64,000 nt of DNA from Georgenia subflava (GTDB taxonomy: Bacteria > Actinomycetota > Actinomycetes > Actinomycetales > Actinomycetaceae). Shown here piece by piece: positions 24,357-32,386 of the stretch (its first letter is position 1; every line of letters begins with the position of its first letter). The stretch lies in assembly GCF_009193155.1 (NCBI RefSeq), contig NZ_VUKD01000001.1, forward strand, positions 1,178,001-1,242,000. The letters are read 5' to 3'. A program made the position numbers and the translations under genes. The notes beneath the pieces were generated by a model. That model worked only from the letters and a program-made list of their open reading frames with translations. It searched no databases and was not told the DNA's origin.

Positions 24357-27161
24357 TCAGAACGGTGGCGGGTCGTCGTCCTCGCCGTGACGGCTCGCGT
24401 GGCCGGCGGTGGGGCTGGCGACTGGTGTGCGTCGGGCGGGGAGCATGGTGATGGTGCCGTCGGTCTCGCGTCGGTAGACGTGGCCGGTGGGTGTGGTCCA
24501 TTCGAAGATGCCGGGCTGGGGTTGGACAACGGTGAAGGCACCGACGGTCTTGAGGGTGTGGTCGCGGGTGCACAGCGGTCCGTGGTTGGTATCGGCCGTG
24601 TGCCCGCCCTGGGACCACGGGATCGTGTGGTCGATCTGGCAGCGCTGGGCCGGGACCGAACAGCCCGGCAGGACGCAGGTGGTGTCGCGCAGGCGGACGT
24701 GCTCTTGGAGGTCCTCCGGGGGCCGGTACCTGGTGCGGCCATGGTCCAGGACGATCCCAGTGACGGGGTCGGTGATCAGGCGCCGCCAGGTGCCGCCGGC
24801 GGCCAGGGCGCGGGCAACGTCGCCGCTGATCGGTCCGTAGCCGTGCAGGACCGCGACCTCAGGAAGGGGGCCGTCGGGCGGCTCGGCGGCGGTGGTCGGG
24901 TCATCGCCGCGGTCGCGCCCGTCGGCCAACCCACCGCAGCCGCTGCCGCTCTCGCCGGTGCCGCTGCCGTCGCCGTTGCCGTTGCTGCTGGTGGCGCCGC
25001 AGGTGCAGGTGTGGCTGTCGCGGGCGTTGCCGCTGTCGTCGGCGCCGGTGTGATCGGCGGTGGAGGTGCCATCGGTGGTGCAGTTGCGGCCGTCGCTGGC
25101 GCTGCTGGCGTCGCCCGAGCTGCCGTCGCCCGTACCGGCGCGGTCGGCGTTCTGGCCGGCGAGGAGGACGTTGAGGGGGACGGTGACCTTGATCTGGGTG
25201 TGGGTGGTGGCCGGGCTGCCGCACCGCATCGCTTCGCCGGTCTGGAGGAAGGGCCACCACGGCGGCACCACGGCTTCGTCCGTCGGTGGGTCGGTGTTCT
25301 CGGGCGGGGCGGGCAGGTCGTCGGCGTGGCCGCCTGGTGGTTTCGCGGTCACGTGCTCGGCGTCGGCCTCAACTGGTGGCCGTGGTGGCCCGGTGGGCAC
25401 AGCTGTCCCCTCGGACCTCGGTCCTGGTCTGTCCGCGGCGGCTGTTCGCCCGGATCGGGGGCTCTGCCCGGTCTCCTCGGCGGCGGGAGGGTGGTCGACC
25501 GCCCCGGCACTGCCGGAGGAGACACAGGCGATGCCGGCGGAGGCATCGCTACCGGAGGCGTCAGAGTCGGTGCCGCCTGTGGCGTCGGTCTCGACGGGCC
25601 TGTCGGCGGCTGAAGACGCGGCGTCACCGGCGGGCGGGTCGACCCCAACTGCCGGCGGCGGCGCCGCGGTGGGCGGCGCGCTCGTGCCGGGACCGGTCGG
25701 GCCGTTCCGGCTTGGCGTGTCTGCGGTGGTGGTGGCGTGGTGTGGTGGTGGGCCGGTCCAGCCGGTGTGGATGGTGCCGCGGGCCATGGCGGTCATGGCG
25801 TCGGCGCGGAGCTGGGTCATGGTGCGGGTATCGCCGGCGGCCTTGGCGGTGGTCGCGATCGCGTCCAGGGCGAGGTCGACGGTGACACAGTCCTCGGCGG
25901 GCAGGACGGCGTAGAGGGAGGCCATGCCGTCGGGCAGGGCCTTGGTGTGGTTGACGTGCCGGCCGGCCCGGGCCCGGGTATGGCGGTCCTGGGCGTCTTC
26001 GGGGTCCACGGCGATCAGGGCCTTGTTCAGGTCGCGCTGGAGCTGGGAGGGGGTGCGCCCGTCGGCCTGGTGCAGGACCTCGGCCTCGACCTCGGCGGCC
26101 ACCGGGCCCGGGGTGTGGGCCAAGGTGGTGACGATCTTGGCCGCTTTGCGGTAGTCGATCGCCCCGGCTGCCAGTGCGGCACCGGTCTGGGTGAACGCCC
26201 GGGTCAGGCCGTGCCCGACGGTGACCAGGTCCCTGGCCTCGGTCTTGGAGATCGCCAGCCGCAGCGCGATCTCCTCCCCGGTGGCGTCGATCTTCTCCGG
26301 CAGTGACGGGTGGTGGAACGTGGTGGCCTTGTCCGCCAGGGTCGAGGCGGTCCGTGCTGCGGCGGCGGCGGCCCAGGCTTCGATCCGTTTGTATCCGGCC
26401 AGGATCTCCAGCGTCGCGAACCGGTCGATCTGGTCCTGGTCCACCCCGGCGAGCAGCGCGGCCAGGACCGGGCCCGCTTTCGCCTGCCCCAGCGCGGTCA
26501 GGCTGATCCCGAGATTACGACCGGACTCGGCCTCGACCTGCGCGAAGACCTCCGTCAACGGCCGGTCCAGCACCCGCGACCACGACCCACCGACGTCGCC
26601 GACCGTATCGGCGTCGTCGATATCGACCTCGATCACGGTGTCGGTGCTGTCGGCGTGCGTTTGCTCGTCGGTGCCGTCGCCAGGTGTGTCGGTGAAGGAC
26701 GCGTCCGCTGCCGGCGCAGCCGCAGCGGCGCCGTCCTCGCGGGAATGATTGGACAGGCCAGAGTGCGGGTCGGCGACAGCACCGACGACCACCTTGGAAC
26801 CGGAGCGAGGGGCGAGGATCGCGGCCGCGTCGCGGTCCGGCCGGTCGGGGACCGGGTAGAACCGTGGGTCGTCGGCCAACGGGTCCGCGCTCGTGGGCGG
26901 CGGGCCGCCCGCCCAGTCGTCCTCCGGGCCGTCGAGGAGTACCTCCAGCGCCTCCAGCGCGGCCGAGTCACCCTCGTCCGCCGCCTCGACCAGCCCCGTG
27001 AAACCCAGCCGGGACAGCCGCCGCGTGCGCTCGATGCGCTCCTGCGCCGCGACCGCGAGCGCGAGCTCACGCAGGTGCGAGCACGGGCGGCCACCGTAAC
27101 CGTCCTGCTCGCAGCAGAACCCACCGGTGTCACCACCAAGCGAACCCGTCCACCTCGACAT
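24357..27161 (-). CDS. DUF222 and HNH endonuclease-domain protein
   Basis: A 934-residue protein, much longer than the usual 400-550. The N-terminus has a Cys-rich CCEQDGYGGRPCSHL patch. The DUF222 domain sits near 270-480 (ARDLVTVGHGLTRAFTQTGAAL, KIVTTLAHTPGPV). A 250-residue Ser/Asp/Gly-rich disordered linker follows, and a C-terminal HNH domain lies at ~820-890 (TCVLPGCSVPAQRCQIDHTIPW, LCTRDHTLK). Such proteins are multi-copy in actinobacteria and thought to be mobile or nuclease-related; the function is unproven. The start is ATG 27161, ten codons inside an alternative ATG at 27191; neither has a strong ribosome site. The much longer upstream frame is a shadow of the next gene. Confidence 0.88.
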   Translation of the reverse strand: MSRWTGSLGGDTGGFCCEQDGYGGRPCSHLRELALAVAAQERIERTRRLSRLGFTGLVEAADEGDSAALEALEVLLDGPEDDWAGGPPPTSADPLADDPRFYPVPDRPDRDAAAILAPRSGSKVVVGAVADPHSGLSNHSREDGAAAAAPAADASFTDTPGDGTDEQTHADSTDTVIEVDIDDADTVGDVGGSWSRVLDRPLTEVFAQVEAESGRNLGISLTALGQAKAGPVLAALLAGVDQDQIDRFATLEILAGYKRIEAWAAAAAARTASTLADKATTFHHPSLPEKIDATGEEIALRLAISKTEARDLVTVGHGLTRAFTQTGAALAAGAIDYRKAAKIVTTLAHTPGPVAAEVEAEVLHQADGRTPSQLQRDLNKALIAVDPEDAQDRHTRARAGRHVNHTKALPDGMASLYAVLPAEDCVTVDLALDAIATTAKAAGDTRTMTQLRADAMTAMARGTIHTGWTGPPPHHATTTADTPSRNGPTGPGTSAPPTAAPPPAVGVDPPAGDAASSAADRPVETDATGGTDSDASGSDASAGIACVSSGSAGAVDHPPAAEETGQSPRSGRTAAADRPGPRSEGTAVPTGPPRPPVEADAEHVTAKPPGGHADDLPAPPENTDPPTDEAVVPPWWPFLQTGEAMRCGSPATTHTQIKVTVPLNVLLAGQNADRAGTGDGSSGDASSASDGRNCTTDGTSTADHTGADDSGNARDSHTCTCGATSSNGNGDGSGTGESGSGCGGLADGRDRGDDPTTAAEPPDGPLPEVAVLHGYGPISGDVARALAAGGTWRRLITDPVTGIVLDHGRTRYRPPEDLQEHVRLRDTTCVLPGCSVPAQRCQIDHTIPWSQGGHTADTNHGPLCTRDHTLKTVGAFTVVQPQPGIFEWTTPTGHVYRRETDGTITMLPARRTPVASPTAGHASRHGEDDDPPPF

Positions 27162-27225
27162 GTATACGAACCTATGCGCGACCACTGACATCCGGGCCAG
27201 ACCCGCATGAACCTGTGGATCTGGG

Positions 27226-27636
27226 TCAGTCGACCCCGCTGCCGCCCGCGATGTCGAAGCTCCAGAGCTCGGCCGAGACCCCGACCGGTCGCCGCCCCTC
27301 GCGTTGGGTGCTGCCTTCCTCGCCGGAGGGTGTCTCGCCGCTGTGCGGTGCCGATCCACGTCCTGCGTCATCGACGGCCGAATCGCCCCGTGCCCCTGCG
27401 CCGCGCCCGTGTCCGGCTGCGAAACCCTCCGAGCCCACCCATGCCTCGTAGGCGACGTCGTCCCGCCAGCGCGTGACGACCAACCAGGTGTGCCGACCGT
27501 CCGTCGGGCGGAGCAGCTCGAAGCCGAGGAAGCCGTCGATGCCGTCCATCGCCCTGGTCCGGGCGCTGAACCGATGGGCGAGCTCGTCGCCGCTGTCGGG
27601 GGGGACGGTGATGGCATTGATCTTCACGATGCTCAT
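27226..27636 (-). CDS. Antibiotic-biosynthesis monooxygenase (ABM)/IsdG-like protein
   Basis: A 136-residue dimeric alpha-beta-barrel protein. The core HRFSARTRAMDGIDGFLGFELLR followed by TWLVVTRWRDDVAYEAWVGSEGF matches the ABM/haem-degrading IsdG-HmoA group. A Gly/Ala/Arg-rich insert of about 45 residues separates the core from a final AELWSFDI strand, which is unusual. It may be a haem-degrading or small-quinone monooxygenase; the substrate is unknown. ATG 27636 is the natural start, placing IVKINAI as strand 1. Confidence 0.8.
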   Translation of the reverse strand: MSIVKINAITVPPDSGDELAHRFSARTRAMDGIDGFLGFELLRPTDGRHTWLVVTRWRDDVAYEAWVGSEGFAAGHGRGAGARGDSAVDDAGRGSAPHSGETPSGEEGSTQREGRRPVGVSAELWSFDIAGGSGVD

Positions 27637-27756
27637 CCGTCCAGTATCACGGCTCTGCAATCAAGTCTCAGGGCAAGAGCCCTGTCGCGCGGTTCCGGCC
27701 CGCAGGTCCGCGGAGGCGAGGTCGCTGCCGGCTCTCCGGCCACCTACCGTGGGTGG

Positions 27757-28098
27757 ATGCTGACGTTGGAGAAGCTGATGGACAGCGAACGTGAGCTCGC
27801 CACCGGTAACGGCGACACCTACCGACGGATCATGACCGACGAGGCGCTCTTCGTCCTCCCAGGCATGGTGCTCGACGCCGAGGAGTGCGCCCGCGCGATG
27901 GATTCCAGTCCGGGGTGGGACGAGGTCGTTCTCGACGACGCCCGGCTGCTGCCGCTCGAGGAGGACTGTGCCGCCGTCGTGTACTCGTTCACCGGCCTCC
28001 GGGGCGAAGACCGCTACCGCGCGTGGCTGTCGAGCATCTACGTCGAGCGCGACGGCGTACCGCGGCTGGTCCTCCACCAGCAGACGCCCCTGACCTGA
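27757..28098 (+). CDS. NTF2-like / DUF4440 protein
   Basis: A 113-residue protein with the SnoaL/DUF4440 layout: an N-terminal helix (LMDSERELATGNGDTYRRIMTDEALFVLPG), the WDEVVLDDARLLPL strand, and closing RYRAWLSSIYVERDGVPRLVLHQQTPL. Members form a cone-shaped pocket and include isomerases and many proteins of unknown function. ATG 27757 is preceded by GGGTGG. The acetyltransferase gene starts 21 bases downstream, so the two are probably co-transcribed. Confidence 0.8.
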   Translation: MLTLEKLMDSERELATGNGDTYRRIMTDEALFVLPGMVLDAEECARAMDSSPGWDEVVLDDARLLPLEEDCAAVVYSFTGLRGEDRYRAWLSSIYVERDGVPRLVLHQQTPLT

Positions 28099-28119
28099 GC
28101 GCTCTGCCAACATGGTCCG

Positions 28120-28605
28120 GTGAAGGTCGACATCGCCCTGGCCGGTACCGAGGAATGGCGCACTCTCCGCGACGTCCGCCTGCGCGCGCTTGCGGAGGCG
28201 CCCTACGCGTTCGGCTCCACCCTCGACCGCGAGCTCGCGTTCGACCGGGAGGACTGGGTCGGACGACTCGCCGCGGGACGAACCTTCTTCGCCCGGCAGG
28301 GGGACCACGTGGTCGGCCTGGCCTCGTACTACGAGGAGGAGGGTCGCGAGGGTGAGCGACAGCTGGTCTCGATGTGGGTCGACCCTGCGGCGCGCGGCTC
28401 GGGAGCCGCGCCCGGTCTGGTCGTCGCAGTCCGCAGCGCTGCCGCCGCGGAGGGGGCCCGGAGCCTCACCCTCTTCGTCGCCGACGGCAACGACCGGGCG
28501 CGTCGGCTCTACGAACGGCTCGGTTTCCGCAGCACGGGGGAGCGGCAGTCGTTGCCGTCGGACCCGTCGATCGGTGAGGAGCGTTACGCCGTCGCCCTGC
28601 CGTGA
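28120..28605 (+). CDS. GNAT-family N-acetyltransferase
   Basis: A 161-residue acetyltransferase. Motif A is [27 protein letters not shown], with the R/Q-x-x-G-x-G/A acetyl-CoA loop reading RGSGAA; motif B is LFVADGNDRARRLYERLGFRSTGERQ. The substrate is unknown. The GTG start has only a weak ribosome site, consistent with coupling to the DUF4440 gene just upstream. Confidence 0.9.
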   Translation: MKVDIALAGTEEWRTLRDVRLRALAEAPYAFGSTLDRELAFDREDWVGRLAAGRTFFARQGDHVVGLASYYEEEGREGERQLVSMWVDPAARGSGAAPGLVVAVRSAAAAEGARSLTLFVADGNDRARRLYERLGFRSTGERQSLPSDPSIGEERYAVALP

Positions 28606-28795
28606 CGGGGTTGTTCGGTACCGGGGCGACGGCGGCCCGGAACCTCACGCGACGACCGCCACGAGCGTCTACCGAATGATCAGCTATTAGCCCGGTTCAG
28701 CACACCCGGTCTCCCGCATCCCGCCACGGCGAACTAGGGGTGCCGGGCTGCTCAGCGTCAGTACTTACCTCGAGGCATGCAATGAAGGAGCACCC

Positions 28796-29290
28796 ATGGC
28801 AAGGCACGCGATGACTGACTCGCCAATCGGAACGCTGACGATCGTCGGGGACGAGGACGGCGCCGTCGTGGCTGTCTACATGGCAGAGCACCGCAACATG
28901 CCCGACCCGCGGACCTTCGGTGACCGCGACGACACCACCTTCCCGGATGCCAGGCGCCAGCTCGCGGAGTACTTCGCCGGGCGGCGCAAGGCCTTCGACC
29001 TGCCTCTCCGGCCCGTCGGCAACGACTTCCAGCGCAGGGTGTGGGACGCACTGACCCGCATCCCGTACGGCGAGACCCGCACCTACGGACAGCTCGCTAC
29101 AGCCCTCGGCCTCAGCGGACAGGCCGTCCGAGCAGTAGGGACGGCGAACGGCAAGAACCCGCTGAGCATCATCGTCCCCTGCCACCGCGTGATCGGGGCC
29201 GATGGCCACCTGCGGGGCTATGCGGGCGGTCTCGAACGCAAACGGTTCCTACTCGACCTCGAGCGCCCGGACGGCGCGGCGCTCTTCTGA
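28796..29290 (+). CDS. ogt: Methylated-DNA-protein-cysteine methyltransferase
   Basis: A 164-residue O6-alkylguanine DNA repair protein. The alkyl-acceptor cysteine is C129 in IIVPCHRVIG, and the helix-turn-helix FQRRVWDALTRIPYGETRTYGQLA precedes it; both are diagnostic. It removes alkyl groups from guanine O6 in a suicide reaction. ATG 28796 is preceded by AAGGAG. The N-terminal half is short, as in Ogt/AdaB. It is single-domain, without the Ada regulatory domain. A 190-base gap without recognisable features separates it from the acetyltransferase. Confidence 0.95.
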   Translation: MARHAMTDSPIGTLTIVGDEDGAVVAVYMAEHRNMPDPRTFGDRDDTTFPDARRQLAEYFAGRRKAFDLPLRPVGNDFQRRVWDALTRIPYGETRTYGQLATALGLSGQAVRAVGTANGKNPLSIIVPCHRVIGADGHLRGYAGGLERKRFLLDLERPDGAALF

Positions 29291-29418
29291 TGTGGAACGG
29301 CCTGTCAAGTGGGCAGGGCTTGGCGCGTAATTGCTCTGTTTCGGGCGCGCAGAGGCTTCGGGTCGAGGGCGGCTGGCCGGCGATGCGACCTGCGGTCAGA
29401 GCTGGGTGGAGCCGCCGG

Positions 29419-29904
29419 TCAGACGTGCGTGCGCCCGGCAGGGTCGATCTCGACGCGCTTGCCCCGGCGCCCGAGCAGCAGGCCGAGGGCCGTCATGCCG
29501 ACCCCGAGTGCGAGGTGCAGCCAGTTGTCGGCGGTGTTGAGCGGGACGAAGTTCGCGGCAGAGTCGTGGTCGATCACCAGGCCGTAGATCCACAGGGCCA
29601 GGTACACGATCCCGCCGACGACGAGGTACGCCTTGGCGCTGCGGGAGCTCCGCGCCGCCGCCAGCCCGACGACACCGAAGAGCAGGTGCACCACGTTGTG
29701 CAGGATCGAGACCTGGAAGATCCCCAGCAGCATGGCCTCGGAGTGGTGGCCGGCGAGCTGAAGCGTGTCGTAGTCGGTGGTCACACCGGGGATGAACCCC
29801 AGGATGCCGACGAGCAGGAAGACGGCCCCCACGACCGCTGCGGCGATCTGCAGCAGCGACCGGGGTCGGTCGGGATGGTGGTGCGCGAGAGTCGGGTCAG
29901 ACAT
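29419..29904 (-). CDS. DUF4383 membrane protein
   Basis: A 161-residue protein with four predicted helices: LLQIAAAVVGAVFLLVGILGF, a second helix in ILHNVVHLLFGVVGLAAA, then AYLVVGGIVYLALWIYGLV and WLHLALGVGMTALGLLLG. The conserved NVVHLLFG and ADNWLHLALG motifs are those of DUF4383, common and uncharacterised in actinobacteria. GGAGG precedes the ATG at 29904. Confidence 0.88.
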   Translation of the reverse strand: MSDPTLAHHHPDRPRSLLQIAAAVVGAVFLLVGILGFIPGVTTDYDTLQLAGHHSEAMLLGIFQVSILHNVVHLLFGVVGLAAARSSRSAKAYLVVGGIVYLALWIYGLVIDHDSAANFVPLNTADNWLHLALGVGMTALGLLLGRRGKRVEIDPAGRTHV

Positions 29905-30018
29905 GGCAGCCTCCGCCTGTGTTGGTGCCCATCCGGTCGAGAACGTCGTCAGGCCGAGAACGCCGTCAAGTCGAGAGCGTCGTCCTCGACCTCCTCACCA
30001 GGCTAGGCCTGTGACGAC

Positions 30019-30085
30019 GGCGCGCCACACGACGGCGTCGTCAGGCGGCGCGCCACACGACGACGTCGTCAGGCGGTGCGCTGGA
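30019..30085. repeat. 28-bp tandem duplication
   Basis: GGCGCGCCACACGACG-type units start at 30019 and 30047, with a degenerate third at 30075 running into the DUF4097 3' end. Internal GACGACGTCGTC palindromes occur in the repeats. Confidence 0.7.
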
Positions 30086-30911
30086 CGACGACGTCGCCGC
30101 TGACGGTCCGCGCGCGGAGCAGCAGGGCGTCGTCTCCGGGCCCAGGCTCTGCCCCGGGCTCGAGCGTCGACCGCAGCGTGCCCGAGACGGTGCTGCAGTC
30201 GAGCAGGACGGCGGTGCCCTCGAGCACGCGCACGCTGACGTCGCCGGACGCCGTCTTCGCCTCGATCTCGCCGCGGACGGCACGGCGGATTACGACATCC
30301 CCGGACGCCGTCCGAACCACGGCCCGCCCGGAGAGCTCCTTGACGAGCAGGTCCCCGGATCCGGATGCGCCCTCGAGGTCGGCGGCGGAGCCGACCACCA
30401 CGTCGCCCGACCCGGACCGCGTACGCAGGAAGCGCCGGGCAGCTCCGACGGTCGCGTCGCCGGAACCGGTCACAAGCTGGCCGGTGCCGAGTGACGCCAC
30501 GGTGACATCACCCGACCCCGTGGTGACCTCGACCTCCTCCGCCTCCGCGAGGTCGACGTCCCCGGACCCGGTGCGCAGCTGCGCGCCGGAGAGGGCGCCG
30601 GAGGTGGACACGTCGCCCGAGCCGGACCTGACGTCCAGCTCGGACCCGGTCGGCACCGTGATCGTGATGCGCAGCCGCGCGCTCGAGCCGAAGAGCCTCG
30701 AGCGCGACGGCGGCACCTCGATCCGGAGCACGTTCCCGGCGAGCTCGACCAGTGTCTGCTCCGCCAGGGACTGTCCCTCCGTGTCCGACCGGGTGGGGTC
30801 CAGACGGACCGCCACCCGGTCGACGTCGGCCGCGGTGAGCACCAGGTCGCTCGACCGGACAGCAGCCTGGACACGGACGGTCCCGGCGACGGGGAAGTCG
30901 TACTCGGTCAT
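30069..30911 (-). CDS. DUF4097-family beta-strand repeat protein
   Basis: A 280-residue protein made of a right-handed beta-solenoid-like run of short repeats, each with a GSGDV or ASGDV turn (GSGDVSTSGALSG, GSGDVDLAEAEEV, GSGDVTVASL, then ASGDVVIRRA and ASGDVSVRVLEG). This is the DUF4097 (putative adhesin-like) pattern. It has no signal peptide, so it may act in the cytoplasm. It is the last gene of a minus-strand cassette: ribbon-helix-helix protein, two tiny proteins, then this one, 16 bases after the preceding stop. Confidence 0.88.
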   Translation of the reverse strand: MTEYDFPVAGTVRVQAAVRSSDLVLTAADVDRVAVRLDPTRSDTEGQSLAEQTLVELAGNVLRIEVPPSRSRLFGSSARLRITITVPTGSELDVRSGSGDVSTSGALSGAQLRTGSGDVDLAEAEEVEVTTGSGDVTVASLGTGQLVTGSGDATVGAARRFLRTRSGSGDVVVGSAADLEGASGSGDLLVKELSGRAVVRTASGDVVIRRAVRGEIEAKTASGDVSVRVLEGTAVLLDCSTVSGTLRSTLEPGAEPGPGDDALLLRARTVSGDVVVQRTA

Positions 30912-30927
30912 CTCCGGCTCCCGATGC

Positions 30928-31077
30928 TCAGAGGGTGTCGGCGCCAGTGCGCCGGCGGGTGGGCGCGAACGGCGTGGTACGCCGGCGCGCCGGGCTGACG
31001 CGGCGGTTGTGGACCGCCTCGGCCTCGCGGATGAGGTCCCGCGAGCGGACCTCGTGCAGCTCCAGCCACTGGTCCAT
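30928..31077 (-). CDS. 49-residue basic protein in the RHH/DUF4097 cassette
   Basis: The protein opens MDQWLELHEVRSRDLIREAE and ends in a strongly basic Arg-rich tail. Its ATG overlaps the previous stop by one base (TGATG), so translation is coupled. No family is recognised. The helical start with an Arg tail could be a partner or adaptor of the neighbouring proteins, which is inference only. Confidence 0.6.
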   Translation of the reverse strand: MDQWLELHEVRSRDLIREAEAVHNRRVSPARRRTTPFAPTRRRTGADTL

Positions 31078-31202
31078 CAGCTCTTCCTCCTCTCCGGGTT
31101 GCGGGTGCGCCACGCGCGGTGCGTGCGGCGCTCGTTGAGCATCTCTTCCATCGGCACACGCAGAGATCGTGCGGCGAAGGCGTCAAGAGTGCTGGGATCC
31201 AT
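31077..31202 (-). CDS. 41-residue MDP-leader small protein
   Basis: It starts MDPSTLDAFAARSLRVPMEE and ends with a basic stretch. The first 20 residues match those of the 50-residue protein at 31809-31961 (MDPNLETFTARYLGVPHDE), and their translation starts share GGCA(A)CCGTCATGGATCC, so the two derive from one duplicated gene. It lies 14 bases after the RHH gene and is coupled to the next small gene. Confidence 0.65.
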   Translation of the reverse strand: MDPSTLDAFAARSLRVPMEEMLNERRTHRAWRTRNPERRKS

Positions 31203-31216
31203 GACGGTTGCCTCTC

Positions 31217-31720
31217 TCAACGGACCCAGCCGGACATGTGCCGGCCGGTCCTGGTGAAGTTCTCGGTGACAGGTGCCTGACCTGGGCCGGTCAGTGCCTG
31301 CTGTGCGGCTCGGACGAGCCACGTGTTGACGGAGACGCCTTCTGCTGCGGCTGCCTGGTCGACCTGGCCCTTCAGCCCCTCGGGCAGCCGGAGCGAGATG
31401 CGGGCGGTGCTGCCGTCCTCGTCCGGTGCCGGGGGAGCGGGCGGGGCAGGAGGTGCCGGTGGCGCCTCCCCACCCCGCGGCCGCTGCTGGACGACGACCT
31501 CGGGGACGCCGCCACGCAGGCGGATCTCCACGACGTCTCCGTCGAGCTGGACCGTGACCTCCGCGGCGATGTCCGACACCAGCTCCATCAGCCCGAGCCG
31601 CATGGCGGGCTCGAGCGTCTGGGCCAGCCGCTCGGCCGCCTCCTGCACCTCGGCGGACGAGGTGCGCGTCGCGGTGGCGAGCGCCTGCTGCAGACCTGCG
31701 AGGTACGGGTTGAGATCCAT
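31217..31720 (-). CDS. Ribbon-helix-helix (HicB/Arc-like) regulatory protein
   Basis: A 167-residue protein. An N-terminal helical region (NPYLAGLQQALATATRTSSAEVQEAAERL) and a short strand segment are followed by an Ala/Pro linker (APPAPPAPPAPPAP). The ribbon-helix-helix comes last (ARISLRLPEGLKGQVDQAAAAEGVSVNTWLVRAAQQAL), as in HicB-type antitoxins and Arc/MetJ-like repressors. No HicA toxin is adjacent. The ATG lacks a ribosome site and lies within repeated ATGTCAT motifs, a likely autoregulatory operator. It heads the operon with the small proteins and DUF4097. Confidence 0.85.
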   Translation of the reverse strand: MDLNPYLAGLQQALATATRTSSAEVQEAAERLAQTLEPAMRLGLMELVSDIAAEVTVQLDGDVVEIRLRGGVPEVVVQQRPRGGEAPPAPPAPPAPPAPDEDGSTARISLRLPEGLKGQVDQAAAAEGVSVNTWLVRAAQQALTGPGQAPVTENFTRTGRHMSGWVR

Positions 31721-31721
31721 G

Positions 31722-31757
31722 ACATCAGCGTGGCATCACGATGACATCATGTCAACA
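31722..31757 (-). promoter_or_regulatory. Candidate RHH operator and promoter
   Basis: TGACATCATGTCA (31742-31754) is a perfect 6-bp inverted repeat around one base, overlapping a minus-strand TTGACA that could be the -35 box. A further TGATGTCAT direct copy covers the start codon of the RHH gene. Short palindromes like this suit ribbon-helix-helix dimers. Confidence 0.55.
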
Positions 31758-31808
31758 TCAATCCGACGCCGCCCTCGAGGTCTCCGGGATGTCGGTCAGC
31801 GCGTTCCG

Positions 31809-31961
31809 TCAGAGCGCGTTGGTCGGGCAGTGGCCCGGCGCGAAGGTCGAGCCGCTGGTGGTGCGGGTCCGACGTCCGGCCCGGCCGCGCACGACGATCT
31901 GGAACTCGTCGTGCGGGACGCCCAGGTAGCGGGCGGTGAATGTTTCGAGGTTGGGATCCAT
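31809..31961 (-). CDS. 50-residue MDP-leader small protein
   Basis: It starts MDPNLETFTARYLGVPHDEF and ends in a Ser/Thr/Cys-containing tail (TTSGSTFAPGHCPTNAL). GGAAGGGGGG precedes the ATG. The leader half is homologous to the 41-residue protein at 31077-31202, while the tail differs. It lies 88 bases upstream of the RHH gene on the same strand. A precursor-peptide reading is possible because leader is conserved and tail diverges, but no modification enzyme is nearby. Confidence 0.55.
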   Translation of the reverse strand: MDPNLETFTARYLGVPHDEFQIVVRGRAGRRTRTTSGSTFAPGHCPTNAL

Positions 31962-32100
31962 GACGGTGCCCCCCTTCCGGTCGGCGTCATCCGGCAGGCG
32001 TGTGCCTGCGGAGATCGGTGAGTCGTGCGGTGCTGGTGCTGTGCAGGCTCAGCGGTCAGACGTCGCGTCAAGGACGCGGTTCGTCATCTGGGCCTGGGAG

Positions 32101-32121
32101 CTCCGCAGCCGTGCTGCGGAG
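32101..32121 (-). terminator. 8-bp hairpin downstream of the 42-residue frame
   Basis: CTCCGCAG (32101-32108) pairs with CTGCGGAG (32114-32121) around a five-base loop, 40 bases after the small minus-strand frame. Weak. Confidence 0.3.
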
Positions 32122-32160
32122 GGGCGGTCGCGACGTCGTCGCCGGTGGACCGCCGGTCAG

Positions 32161-32289
32161 TCAGCTGCGCCGGCCGCCGCAGAGAGCGGCGAGTGCGGGC
32201 ACGACCCCGAAGGATCCACCGACCACGACGGCACGGCCACGGACGCCGGCGTCGATGGCCGGGATGATGGCGGTGCGCGTGGTGGACAT
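32161..32289 (-). CDS. Possible 42-residue hydrophobic peptide
   Basis: MSTTRTAIIPAIDAGVRG followed by a hydrophobic VVVGGSFGVVPALAAL stretch, then CGGRRS. It could be a small membrane peptide. The ribosome site is weak (GGATATCTCC). It is supported by the hairpin after it and by a 22-bp palindrome upstream, and could be chance. Confidence 0.3.
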   Translation of the reverse strand: MSTTRTAIIPAIDAGVRGRAVVVGGSFGVVPALAALCGGRRS

Positions 32290-32386
32290 GGAGATATCCG
32301 ACCACGGGGTCGACGAGCCGTGCAACGGATTTAATCGGGAGTCTTCTCTGAGGCTCACCGCGCCGGGAGAGGCGGGCTCGGCGCGC

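Noticed and set aside
27162-27617. Extension of the DUF222-HNH protein to a start at 27617
   Set aside because: The extension lies across the ABM monooxygenase gene in another frame and is Ser/Pro/Arg low complexity.
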